In this document: positions 47,477-56,391 of the stretch, one piece after another
Layout of the letters: each line of letters starts with the position of its first letter
Numbering within the stretch: position 1 is the stretch's first letter
DNA from: Streptomyces sp. TP-A0356
GTDB lineage: Bacteria > Actinomycetota > Actinomycetes > Streptomycetales > Streptomycetaceae
Assembly (NCBI RefSeq): GCF_001417775.1
Contig: NZ_BBZJ01000022.1
Coordinates: 239,629-303,628 of the forward strand
DNA: 64,000 bases
Direction: 5' to 3'
Program-made: the position numbers and the translations under genes
The notes under the pieces: model-generated
The model's input: the letters and a program-made list of their open reading frames with translations, nothing else
Told to the model about the DNA's origin: nothing
Database searches by the model: none

Positions 47477-49741
47477 GTGTCGAGCGCAGCCGAGCAGGAG
47501 GCAGTGCAGGAGGAGCGGGCGGACGAGGGACGGTCGTCCGTGCGCCCGGGCGCCGTGCTGAACGGCAGGCGACGCCCGGTGCCGCCGGTGCCCGTGTGGC
47601 CTGGCGCCCCCACACCGCTCGGGGCGCGCTTCCACGCGGGCCCCGACGGGGTCGTGGGCACCAACTTCGCGTTGTGGGCGGGCGGTGCGGAGGCGGTCGA
47701 GCTGTGTCTGTTCGACGGGCGGGGCGCCGACAGCCACGAGACCCGCGTCAGGCTCACCGAACTGACGCACGAGATATGGCACGGATTCGTGCCGGGCGTG
47801 ATGCCCGGGCAGCGGTACGGCTTCCGGGTGCACGGACGCTGGGACCCGTGGACGGGCGCGCGCTGGAACCCGGCGAAGCTGCTCCTGGACCCGTACGCGC
47901 GCGCGGTGGACGGCGACTTCGGCCTGCCGCCGGAGGTGTACGGGCATGTGCGGGACTGGCCGCAGCAGCACGTCGCGGACACCGTCCGCGACGAGCGGGA
48001 CTCGGCGCCGTACGTCCCCAAGGGCGTGGTCGTGCACGATGACGACGACTGGGCGGACGACCACCGCCCGAAGACGCCGTGGGCGGACTCGGTGATCTAC
48101 GAGCTGCACATCCGCGGCTTCACCCGGCTGCACCCGGACATCCCCCGGGAACTGCGCGGTACGTACGCGGGACTTGCGCACCCGGCGGCCGTCGAGCACC
48201 TGGTGAAGCTCGGCGTGACGGCGGTGGAGCTGCTGCCGGTGCACCAGTTCGCCCACGAGGGCCACCTGCTCGGGAAGGGCCTGCGGAACTACTGGGGCTA
48301 CAACTCGATCGGCTACTTCGCCCCGCACGCGGCCTACGCGTCCTCCGGCACGAGGGGCCAGCAGGTCGGCGAGTTCAAGCGGATGGTTCGGGCGCTGCAC
48401 GCGGCCGGGATCGAGGTCATCCTCGACGTGGTCTACAACCACACGGCGGAGGCGGACGAGCTGGGCCCGATGCTGTCGCTGAAGGGGATCGACAACCGCG
48501 GCTACTACCGTCTGCAGTCGGACGCGCGCCGGTACGCGGACTACACGGGCTGCGGCAACACCCTGCACGTGGTGCAGCCGCACGTGCTGCGTCTGATCAC
48601 CGACTCCCTGCGCTACTGGGTGACGGAGATGGGCGTGGACGGCTTCCGCTTCGACCTGGCCGCGGCGCTGGCGAGGTCGATGCACGACGTCGACATGCTG
48701 TCCCCGTTCCTGGCGGTGATCGCCCAGGACCCGGTGCTGCGCCGGGTGAAGCTGATCGCTGAGCCTTGGGACGTCGGCTCGGGCGGCTACCAGGTCGGGG
48801 CGTTCCCCCCGCTGTGGACGGAGTGGAACGACCGTTACCGCAATGCCGTACGGGACTTCTGGCGGGGCGCGCTGCCGGACGTCCGCGATCTGGGGTACCG
48901 GCTGTCGGGTTCGAGCGACCTGTACGCGTGGGGTGGCCGCCGCCCGTACGCCTCCGTCAACTTCGTGACGGCGCACGACGGCTTCACGCTGCGCGATCTG
49001 GTGTCGTACGAGCGCAAGCACAACGAGGCGAACGGCGAGGGCAACCGCGACGGCTCCGACGACAACCGCTCCTGGAACTGCGGCGCGGAGGGCGAGACGG
49101 ACGACGAGCGCGTGCGGGCTCTCAGGCGACGGCAGTTGCGGAACCTGCTGACGACGCTGCTGCTGTCGACGGGCGTGCCGATGCTGGTGGCGGGCGACGA
49201 GATGGGCCGCACCCAGCGCGGGAACAACAACGCGTACTGCCAGGACAACGAGATCGGCTGGGTGGACTGGAGCCTCAGAAAGGACCCGGGCTGGCGGGCC
49301 CTGTTCGACCTGACCTCCCGTCTGATCGAGCTGCGCCACCGCCACCCGGTGCTGCGCCGCCGCGCCTTCTTCTCCGGCAGGGCCCACTCCGCGGACGGCC
49401 TCAGGGACCTCGCGTGGTTCACGGCGCGCGGGGCGGAGATGACGGAACGCGACTGGTACGCACCGGCGGCGACCCTGGGCATGTACCTCTCCGGCCGCGA
49501 CATACCGGGACGGGACTCGCGGGGCGCACCGGTGGTGGACGACAGCTTCCTCGCGGTCTTCCACGCCGGGGACCGCCCGGCGGGTTTCGAGCTGCCGGGG
49601 CCGCCGTGGGCGCGGCGGTACGAGCTGATCGTGGACACCTCCCGCGAGGAGCAGTCGCTCCCGCCGGGGACGGTGCACCGGGCGGGCGCGACGGTGACGG
49701 TACCGGCTCGGGCGGTGCTGCTGCTGCGGGTGGTGGACTGA
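47477..49741 (+). CDS. glgX: Glycogen debranching enzyme GlgX
   Basis: A 754-residue GH13 isoamylase-type debranching enzyme that removes maltooligosaccharide branches from glycogen. N-terminal CBM48 (GARFHAGPDGVVGTNFALWAGGAEAVELCLFD), the GH13 regions DVVYNHTAE, GFRFDLAAAL (catalytic Asp), LIAEPWDVG (catalytic Glu) and FVTAHDGFTL (stabilising Asp), and the NEANGEGNRDGSDDNRSWNCG insertion typical of GlgX/TreX. The start at GTG 47477 has GGGAGG eight bases upstream; a longer frame from 47444 lacks one. It works with the alpha-glucan phosphorylase and GlgE encoded further right. Confidence 0.95.
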   Translation: MSSAAEQEAVQEERADEGRSSVRPGAVLNGRRRPVPPVPVWPGAPTPLGARFHAGPDGVVGTNFALWAGGAEAVELCLFDGRGADSHETRVRLTELTHEIWHGFVPGVMPGQRYGFRVHGRWDPWTGARWNPAKLLLDPYARAVDGDFGLPPEVYGHVRDWPQQHVADTVRDERDSAPYVPKGVVVHDDDDWADDHRPKTPWADSVIYELHIRGFTRLHPDIPRELRGTYAGLAHPAAVEHLVKLGVTAVELLPVHQFAHEGHLLGKGLRNYWGYNSIGYFAPHAAYASSGTRGQQVGEFKRMVRALHAAGIEVILDVVYNHTAEADELGPMLSLKGIDNRGYYRLQSDARRYADYTGCGNTLHVVQPHVLRLITDSLRYWVTEMGVDGFRFDLAAALARSMHDVDMLSPFLAVIAQDPVLRRVKLIAEPWDVGSGGYQVGAFPPLWTEWNDRYRNAVRDFWRGALPDVRDLGYRLSGSSDLYAWGGRRPYASVNFVTAHDGFTLRDLVSYERKHNEANGEGNRDGSDDNRSWNCGAEGETDDERVRALRRRQLRNLLTTLLLSTGVPMLVAGDEMGRTQRGNNNAYCQDNEIGWVDWSLRKDPGWRALFDLTSRLIELRHRHPVLRRRAFFSGRAHSADGLRDLAWFTARGAEMTERDWYAPAATLGMYLSGRDIPGRDSRGAPVVDDSFLAVFHAGDRPAGFELPGPPWARRYELIVDTSREEQSLPPGTVHRAGATVTVPARAVLLLRVVD

Positions 49742-49860
49742 GGCGGTACGGCCGACGCCCATTCGGTAGCTCTGACACGCAGGTCGTAGGACCAGCGGCG
49801 GATCCCGGTCCGGCCAAAACTCGGTGGGCACTGTCAGTGCCGATCCGTAGGCTCGCCGTG

Positions 49861-51726
49861 ATGCCCACACCATCTGAAGTCCCCGAGGACCGCTCCGCCG
49901 TCCGCACTCTGCTGCGTCTTTGGCCGTATGTGCGCCCGGTGCGGCTGCGGCTGTTCACCGCCGCGTTCGTCGCGGCCGTCGCGTCGTGCGTCGGCCTGGT
50001 GATCCCGCTCGTCCTGAAGTGGCTGGTGGACGGGCCGGTGGCGGACCGGGACCCGGCCGGCGTCTGGCTCGGCGCGCTGTATCTCCTGCTGCTCGGGATC
50101 GCCGAGGCGGTGCTGTTCGGGATACGGCGCTGGCTGGTGGCACGGCCCCTGTCCCGCGTCGAGGCGGACATGCGAGCGGATCTGTACCGGCATCTGCAGC
50201 GGCTTCCGGTCGCCTTCCACGACCGCTGGGCATCGGGGCAGCTGTTGTCCCGCGGCACGACGGATCTGATGCTGGTGCGTCTGTTCCTCGCCTTCCCCCT
50301 GACCTTCCTGCTGGTCAACGGCGTGACCATCCTGGTCGGCGTGATCATCATGCTGCTCCAGGACTGGACGCTGGGACTGGTCATCCTGGGGCCCGGCATC
50401 CCGGTGATGGTCATGTGCGCCGTGTTCGAGCGACGGTACGCGCGGATCACGCGACGGGCGCAGGACCAGGTGGGCGATCTGACGACCGTGGTCGAGGAGA
50501 GCGTGCTCGGTATCCGGATCATCAAGGGGTTCGGACGACACCGCAGCCAGGCACGGGCGTTCCGGGAGCTGTCGGAGACACTGCGCGGGACGGAACTGGC
50601 GAAGGCGCGGCTGCTGGCGTCGATCTGGGCGGTCATCGTGACGCTGCCGGAGCTGGCGATCGGGGCGGCGCTGGTGCTGGGGACGGTTCAGGTGGCGGAT
50701 GGTCACCTGTCCGCCGGGACTCTGGTGGCGTTCCTGTCCACGGCGCTGGCGCTGCGCTGGCCGGTGGACTCGATCGGCTTCCTGCTGGCGATGAGTCAGG
50801 AGGCGGCGACGGCCACGGAGCGGTACTTCGAGGTGATGGACGAGCAGCCCGAGTCGGCTGTGGACAGGCCCGACGGACGGGCACGGCCTGCAGCTTCGCG
50901 GCACCGGCCCACGGAGTCCAAGGACGGCGGCCTCCGCTTCCACGGCGTCCGCTTCCGGTACCCCGACGCCCCGTCCGGCTCCCCGCCCGTCCTCGACCGC
51001 ATCGACCTCCACATCCGCCCCGGCGAGACCATGGCACTCGTGGGCGCCACCGGCAGCGGCAAGACCACGCTCACGGCGCTCATCCCCCGGCTGTACGAGG
51101 TGACTTCGGGACGCATCACGCTGGACGGCGTGGACGTCAGGGCCATGTCGCGCGAAGAGCTGCGTTCCCATGTGGCCGTCGCGTTCGAGGAGCCCACCCT
51201 CTTCTCCACCACGGTCGGCGACAACGTTCTCATGGGCGCCCCGGCCACCGCGGGCGAGCAGGAACTGGAGCGCGCCCTCGCCATCGCCCAGGCCGACTTC
51301 GCCCACGCACTCCCCCAGGGCACACGGACCCAGGTCGGCGAGCAGGGCCTCAGTCTCTCCGGCGGCCAGCGCCAGCGTCTCGCACTTGCCCGCGCGGTCG
51401 TCGGCAGCCCCCGCTTCCTCGTCCTCGACGACCCCCTCTCCGCCCTGGACGTGCACACGGAGGCCGCGGTCGAGGCCGCCCTGCGCCGGGTGCTGGACGG
51501 GACGACCGCCCTCGTGGTGGCACACCGCCCGTCCACCGTCCTCCTCGCCGACCGCGTCGCCCTGCTCTCCGGCGGCCGTATCGCCGCCGTCGGCACCCAC
51601 CAGGAACTGCTGCACACGAACGCCGAGTACGCCCATCTGATGTCCGGAGACGCCGGGGACGCCGAGGACGCCGAGTACGCCGATCTGATGTCCGGGGACG
51701 CCGAGGACAGCGAGGAGGCCCGATGA
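49861..51726 (+). CDS. Heterodimeric ABC exporter, subunit with degenerate Walker B
   Basis: A 621-residue half-transporter: six-helix type I exporter membrane domain (about residues 15-320) and an ATPase domain. Walker A GATGSGKTT, canonical signature LSLSGGQRQRLALAR, but Walker B FLVLDDPLSALD has Asp where the catalytic Glu is expected. The partner shows the complementary pattern, so this is the inactive-site subunit of a heterodimer. Its C-terminus carries a tandem 16-residue repeat. Stop overlaps the next start (ATGA). Confidence 0.9.
   Translation: MPTPSEVPEDRSAVRTLLRLWPYVRPVRLRLFTAAFVAAVASCVGLVIPLVLKWLVDGPVADRDPAGVWLGALYLLLLGIAEAVLFGIRRWLVARPLSRVEADMRADLYRHLQRLPVAFHDRWASGQLLSRGTTDLMLVRLFLAFPLTFLLVNGVTILVGVIIMLLQDWTLGLVILGPGIPVMVMCAVFERRYARITRRAQDQVGDLTTVVEESVLGIRIIKGFGRHRSQARAFRELSETLRGTELAKARLLASIWAVIVTLPELAIGAALVLGTVQVADGHLSAGTLVAFLSTALALRWPVDSIGFLLAMSQEAATATERYFEVMDEQPESAVDRPDGRARPAASRHRPTESKDGGLRFHGVRFRYPDAPSGSPPVLDRIDLHIRPGETMALVGATGSGKTTLTALIPRLYEVTSGRITLDGVDVRAMSREELRSHVAVAFEEPTLFSTTVGDNVLMGAPATAGEQELERALAIAQADFAHALPQGTRTQVGEQGLSLSGGQRQRLALARAVVGSPRFLVLDDPLSALDVHTEAAVEAALRRVLDGTTALVVAHRPSTVLLADRVALLSGGRIAAVGTHQELLHTNAEYAHLMSGDAGDAEDAEYADLMSGDAEDSEEAR
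51624..51719 (+). repeat. Tandem 48-bp in-frame repeat in ABC subunit C-terminus
   Basis: Two copies (51624-51671, 51672-51719) of a unit encoding EYAHLMSGDAGDAEDA / EYADLMSGDAEDSEEA. In-frame and nearly identical; recent slippage or duplication at the 3' end of the gene. Confidence 0.8.
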
Positions 51727-53639
51727 CCGCGCCCGGCCCCAAGCTCTCGACTTCGTTCGAGCCGGGGAGACCGCGATCGACCGCGCCCTACGGCGAGAAC
51801 AGCGAGGAGGCGGCCGGCGACCGGTCCGCCTCGCCGCCCGGCGCCTCCGAGGACGCCTTCGACCGCGACACCCTCCCCACCCCGCCGGGCGCCACGGCCA
51901 CGCTGTTGCGCTCGCTGCTCGCACCGCTGCGCGCCCGGACCGTCCTGACCTGTGTGCTGCTCCTGCTCCAGCAGGCCGCTGTGCAGGTGGGCCCGCTGCT
52001 GGTGGCGTACGCCATCGACCGCGCCGTCCCCGCCTTCCGGCACGGCGACCACGGCCCGCTGATCGCGGTGGCGGTCGCGTACCTCCTCTCCGCCGCGGCC
52101 GCGGGCGGGCTCCAGTACGCGTTCATCGTCGTCTCCGCCCGCGTCAACCAGGACGTGCTGCTCGATCTGCGTGGCCGGATCTTCCACCACGCGCAGGCGC
52201 TGAGCATCGACTTCCACGAGCGCTACACCTCGGGTCGGCTGATCTCCCGCTCCACGACGGACGTCGAGTCACTGCGCGAACTGCTCAGCGAGGGCCTGCA
52301 GGAACTGGTCACGGTCATCCTGTCGTTCGTCTACATCTCGATGATGCTCCTGTGGCTGGACCTCGGCCTGGGCTCGGTGGCGGTGGCGTCCCTCCTGCCG
52401 CTGTACTGGCTGGTCCGGCTCTACCGGCGCCGGGCGGGCCGGATCTTCCGCCGTCGGTCGACCGCGATCGCCGCGGTCATCGTGAAGTTCGCGGAGACGA
52501 TGAACGGGATCCGGCCGGTGCGCGCGTTCCGTCGCGAGGAGACCAATGACGCCGACTTCCGCGTCCTGAACGAGCGGCACGCGCGCACCAACGGCGACGC
52601 GCTGCTGGAGATGGCCCGCTATGTCACCGGCTCCCGGCTGGTGGCCAACACGGCGGTGGCCGCGATCGTGCTGTGGGGCGCGTACCGGGTGGCGGAGGGC
52701 TCGCTGGCGCTGGGTGTGCTGGCGGCCGCGGTCCTCTACCTCCGGCGCCTGTACGACCCCATCGACCGGCTCGGGATGTTCCTCAACGCCTATCAGTCGG
52801 CGGCCGCCTCGCTGGAGAAGATCGCGGGACTGCTGGCGCAGACGCCGTCGGTGCCCGAGCCGTCGTCGCCGACGCGGTTTCCGGCACGGGAGGGTGAGCA
52901 CCCGGGCCGCGAGGTCGTGTTCGAGGACGTCCGGTTCGCCTACCGGACGGGCGGCGAGGTGTTGCCGCGGTTCTCACTGACGCTGCCGGCCGGGCAGACG
53001 GTGGCGGTGGTCGGCGCGACCGGCGCCGGCAAGTCGACGCTCGCGAAGCTGCTGGCCCGCTTCTACGACCCCTCCGACGGGCGGGTCCTGCTCGACGGCG
53101 TGGACCTGAGGGCCCTGGCGCTGCGCGAACTGCGGCGCGGGGTGGTGATGGTGACGCAGGAGGCGTTCCTGTTCTCCGGCACGGTCGCCGAGAACATCGC
53201 GATCGGGCGTCCGGACGCGAGCCGCGAGGAGATCGAGCGGGCGGCGAAGGCGATCGGCGCGCACGACTTCATCAGCGCGCTGCCCGAGGGCTACGACACC
53301 GACGTACGCAAGCGCGGCGGCCGCATCTCGGCCGGACAGCGCCAGCTCGTGGCGTTCGCACGCGCGTTGCTCGCCGATCCGGCGGTGCTCATCCTCGACG
53401 AGGCGACCAGCTCCCTGGACATCCCCGGCGAACGAGCCGTGCAGCGCGCGATGGTGACGGTGCTGCGGGGGCGTACGGCGGTCGTGATCGCCCACCGGCT
53501 GTCCACCGTGGAGATCGCGGACCGGGTCCTGGTCATGGAGGACGGCCGCATCGTCGAGGACGGCAGCCCGGCCGAACTGATCGCGGGCACGGGCCGTTTC
53601 GCGGACCTGCATCGGGCCTGGCGGGAGAGTCTGGCGTGA
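51723..53639 (+). CDS. Heterodimeric ABC exporter, catalytic subunit
   Basis: A 638-residue type I exporter half. The N-terminal about 60 residues are Pro/Ser-rich and cytoplasmic; membrane domain about residues 65-370; ATPase domain with Walker A GATGAGKST, Walker B VLILDEATSSLD (catalytic Glu present) and a noncanonical signature RISAGQRQL. With the partner, only one composite site is fully canonical (this subunit's Walker A/B with the partner's LSGGQ). Start ATG 51723 overlaps the previous stop by four bases. Exports an unknown lipid, drug or peptide. Confidence 0.91.
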   Translation: MTAPGPKLSTSFEPGRPRSTAPYGENSEEAAGDRSASPPGASEDAFDRDTLPTPPGATATLLRSLLAPLRARTVLTCVLLLLQQAAVQVGPLLVAYAIDRAVPAFRHGDHGPLIAVAVAYLLSAAAAGGLQYAFIVVSARVNQDVLLDLRGRIFHHAQALSIDFHERYTSGRLISRSTTDVESLRELLSEGLQELVTVILSFVYISMMLLWLDLGLGSVAVASLLPLYWLVRLYRRRAGRIFRRRSTAIAAVIVKFAETMNGIRPVRAFRREETNDADFRVLNERHARTNGDALLEMARYVTGSRLVANTAVAAIVLWGAYRVAEGSLALGVLAAAVLYLRRLYDPIDRLGMFLNAYQSAAASLEKIAGLLAQTPSVPEPSSPTRFPAREGEHPGREVVFEDVRFAYRTGGEVLPRFSLTLPAGQTVAVVGATGAGKSTLAKLLARFYDPSDGRVLLDGVDLRALALRELRRGVVMVTQEAFLFSGTVAENIAIGRPDASREEIERAAKAIGAHDFISALPEGYDTDVRKRGGRISAGQRQLVAFARALLADPAVLILDEATSSLDIPGERAVQRAMVTVLRGRTAVVIAHRLSTVEIADRVLVMEDGRIVEDGSPAELIAGTGRFADLHRAWRESLA

Positions 53640-53673
53640 ACGAACGGAGATCGGGGACCTGCACCTGGTGAAG

Positions 53674-53701
53674 GTCGCCCAGTACCCCGGGTGGGGGCGA
53701 C
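53674..53701 (+). terminator. Probable terminator of the ABC exporter operon
   Basis: GTCGCCC ... GGGCGAC with a 14-base loop containing a CCCCGGG core, 34 nt after the stop. Confidence 0.45.
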
Positions 53702-53824
53702 AGCCGGAAGCGAACCCGGAGGGCCGCCTCTGAGTCACGTGGAGTCGCGGCCGGGCGCCAGGTCCGGTACCCACTCCTGGTGAACGCTCCGTATAGCGAA
53801 CATGACCATCCGGGCAACGGACGA

Positions 53825-53856
53825 TTTCCGGCCAAATTCTTGATGCGCTCCTGACA
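53825..53856 (+). promoter_or_regulatory. Upstream motif shared with the second M4 protease gene
   Basis: TTTCCGGCCAA, exactly 12 bases, then CTCCTGACA. The same two blocks with the same 12-base spacing occur at 56248-56279 before the other M4 protease gene. The rest of the 400-base gap before this protease (53640-54039) holds no other clear feature. Confidence 0.5.
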
Positions 53857-54039
53857 ATCCTGGCGAGTCTCTGCGACGCTTCCCACGGCCCCCTCACAGC
53901 AACCCCACAAGACCTCTGCCGTGCCGTGGCCGTTACCTTCACGCACCTGGTTCCGCGTTCGACCCTGCTCTGCCCGGACGGCCCACTTCCGCCCGGTCTC
54001 CCCTGGCCGCGTGACCCCGCGGCCATGCAGAAGGAGTCA

Positions 54040-56085
54040 GTGTTGAGAAGCAGTTCCTCTCGCAGACGCACCTCCCACACCCCCTCCCCTCGCGCCGCGG
54101 CCGTCGCCCTCGTCGGCGTCTGCGCCCTGCTGGCCGCCGCCGTCCAGTCGGGCGCCGCGAGTGCCGCCCCGGCCGAGCCGGCCCCCGGGAAGATCAACCC
54201 CGCCCACGCGGCCCTGAAGCTCTCCCCCTCGCAGCGCGCCGAACTGCTGCGCGACGCCGACGCGGCGAAGGCGGGCACGGCCCGCGCGATCGGGCTGGGC
54301 ACGCAGGAGAAGCTGGTCGTCCGTGACGTCGTCAAGGACGCCGACGGCACGCTGCACACCCGCTACGAGCGCACGTACGCCGGCCTCCCGGTCCTCGGTG
54401 GCGACCTGGTCGTCGACACGGCGAAGTCCGGGACGACCGAGCGGGTCGTCAAGGCCACGCGGGCCACCATCCAGGTCGCCTCGCTCACGCCCCGGGTCGC
54501 CGCCTCGACGGCGGAGAAGCAGGCGGTGTCCGCCGCCAGAGCTGCGGGCTCGACGAAGACGGGCGCCGACGGCGCACCCCGCAAGGTGATCTGGGCGGCG
54601 AGCGGCAAGCCGGTCCTGGCGTACGAGACGGTGGTCGGCGGGCTGCAGGACGACGGCACCCCGGACGAACTGCACCTCGTCACCGACGCCGCCACCGGCA
54701 AGGAGCTCTTCCGCTACCAGGGCATCAGGAACGGCATCGGCAACACCCAGTACAGCGGCCAGGTCACGCTGACCAGCACGCAGTCGGGGTCGACGTTCAC
54801 GCTGAACGACGGCTCACGCGGCGGACACAAGACGTACAACCTCAACCACGGCTCCTCCGGCACGGGCACGCTGTTCTCGCAGACGAACGACACCTGGGGC
54901 AACGGCACCTCGTCGAACGCAGCGACCGCGGGGGCCGACGCGCACTACGGCGCGCAGGAGACCTGGGACTTCTACAAGAACACCTTCGGCCGCAGCGGCA
55001 TCAAGAACGACGGCAAGGCGGCCTACTCCCGGGTCCACTACGGCAACGCCTACGTGAACGCCTTCTGGGACGACAGCTGCTTCTGCATGACGTACGGCGA
55101 CGGATCCGGCAATGCCGCTCCCCTGACCTCGCTGGACGTGGCCGGCCACGAGATGAGCCACGGCGTCACCTCGAACACGGCCGGTCTGAACTACTCCGGC
55201 GAGTCGGGCGGCCTGAACGAGGCCACCTCCGACATCTTCGGCACCGGCGTCGAGTTCTACGCCAACAACCCGTCCGACCCGGGCGACTACCTCATCGGTG
55301 AGAAGATCAACATCAACGGTGACGGCACCCCGCTGCGCTACCTGGACAAGCCCAGCAAGGACGGCTCGTCCAAGGACAGCTGGTACTCGGGGATCGGGTC
55401 GATCGACGTCCACTACTCGTCGGGGCCCGCGAACCACTTCTTCTACCTGCTGAGCGAGGGCAGCGGCGCCAAGGTCATCAACGGCGTGAGCTACGACTCG
55501 CCCACGGCGGACGGTCTTCCGGTCACCGGAATCGGCCGCGACAAGGCACTGCAGATCTGGTACCGGGCGCTCACCACGAAGTTCACCTCGACCACCAACT
55601 ACGCGGCGGCCCGCACCGGGACGCTGGCGGCGGCGGGTGAGCTGTACGGCACCTCGGGCGCCGAGTACAAGGCGGTGCAGGACGCGTGGGCGGCGGTCGC
55701 GGTCGGGGCGCGCTCCGGCGGCGGCACGGGCGGCGGGACATCGTACGAGAGCACGACCAAGGTGTCGATTCCGGACAACGGGCCGGCGGTGACCTCGTCG
55801 ATCACCGTCACGGGCCGCACCGGCAACGCGCCGAGCAACCTCCAGGTCACCCCGAACATCACGCACACCTGGCGTGGCGACCTGGTGATCGACCTGATCG
55901 GCCCGTCGGGCACCGCCTACCGGCTGAAGAACTTCAGCTCGTCCGACTCCGCGGACAACGTGACCGACACCTACACGGTCAACGCCTCCTCCGAAACCGC
56001 CAACGGCACCTGGCAGTTGAGGGTCCAGGACCAGGCGGCCCAGGACGTCGGCACGATCAATGGATGGAAGCTGACATTCCCGTAG
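54040..56085 (+). CDS. Secreted M4 metallopeptidase with C-terminal P domain
   Basis: A 681-residue zymogen: signal peptide (VALVGVCALLAAAVQSGAASA), FTP and PepSY propeptide region (about residues 55-210), M4 thermolysin-type catalytic domain with GHEMSHG (HExxH) and the downstream Glu in GGLNEATSD, M4 C-terminal helical domain, then a proprotein-convertase P domain (SITVTGRTGNAPSNL... WRGDLVIDLIGPSGTAYRL). Starts possible at GTG 54040 or TTG 54043; AAGGAG lies just upstream. A stretch encoding the catalytic core is almost identical to that of the next gene. Extracellular protease for nutrient release. Confidence 0.93.
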   Translation: MLRSSSSRRRTSHTPSPRAAAVALVGVCALLAAAVQSGAASAAPAEPAPGKINPAHAALKLSPSQRAELLRDADAAKAGTARAIGLGTQEKLVVRDVVKDADGTLHTRYERTYAGLPVLGGDLVVDTAKSGTTERVVKATRATIQVASLTPRVAASTAEKQAVSAARAAGSTKTGADGAPRKVIWAASGKPVLAYETVVGGLQDDGTPDELHLVTDAATGKELFRYQGIRNGIGNTQYSGQVTLTSTQSGSTFTLNDGSRGGHKTYNLNHGSSGTGTLFSQTNDTWGNGTSSNAATAGADAHYGAQETWDFYKNTFGRSGIKNDGKAAYSRVHYGNAYVNAFWDDSCFCMTYGDGSGNAAPLTSLDVAGHEMSHGVTSNTAGLNYSGESGGLNEATSDIFGTGVEFYANNPSDPGDYLIGEKININGDGTPLRYLDKPSKDGSSKDSWYSGIGSIDVHYSSGPANHFFYLLSEGSGAKVINGVSYDSPTADGLPVTGIGRDKALQIWYRALTTKFTSTTNYAAARTGTLAAAGELYGTSGAEYKAVQDAWAAVAVGARSGGGTGGGTSYESTTKVSIPDNGPAVTSSITVTGRTGNAPSNLQVTPNITHTWRGDLVIDLIGPSGTAYRLKNFSSSDSADNVTDTYTVNASSETANGTWQLRVQDQAAQDVGTINGWKLTFP

Positions 56086-56124
56086 ACCGTGGATGAACGC
56101 GCCTCACGGCGCGTCGAGACAGGG

Positions 56125-56157
56125 TGCCGTTCCGGGGGCCGCCCCTCCGGAACGGCA
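56125..56157 (+). terminator. Terminator after first M4 protease gene
   Basis: A perfect 11-bp stem (TGCCGTTCCGG / CCGGAACGGCA) with an 11-base loop, followed by TCTCTTTACC, 39 nt after the stop. Confidence 0.75.
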
Positions 56158-56247
56158 TCTCTTTACCCCACCCTGAATCTTGCCTTGTTGGCACGCGACG
56201 GAGACCGGCGTCCGGATTCCGTCCAACTCCCTTCACCTGGAGATCGA

Positions 56248-56279
56248 TTTTCGGCCAAGGTCGCTTCACCCTCCTGACA
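56248..56279 (+). promoter_or_regulatory. Upstream motif shared with the first M4 protease gene
   Basis: TTTTCGGCCAA, 12 bases, CTCCTGACA, 112 nt before the start codon. Conserved with 53825-53856 in sequence and spacing, while the flanks differ. The remainder of the intergenic gap (56086-56391) holds the terminator above. Confidence 0.5.
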
Positions 56280-56391
56280 TGTACGCGACCTTGATGTCAC
56301 TCTTCCACCGCACGGCTCACCCGCACCGCAACTTCACACCGTCCGTACGGCCACCCCACGTCGTACGGCCGCCCCCACAGAAGGAGCTTGC

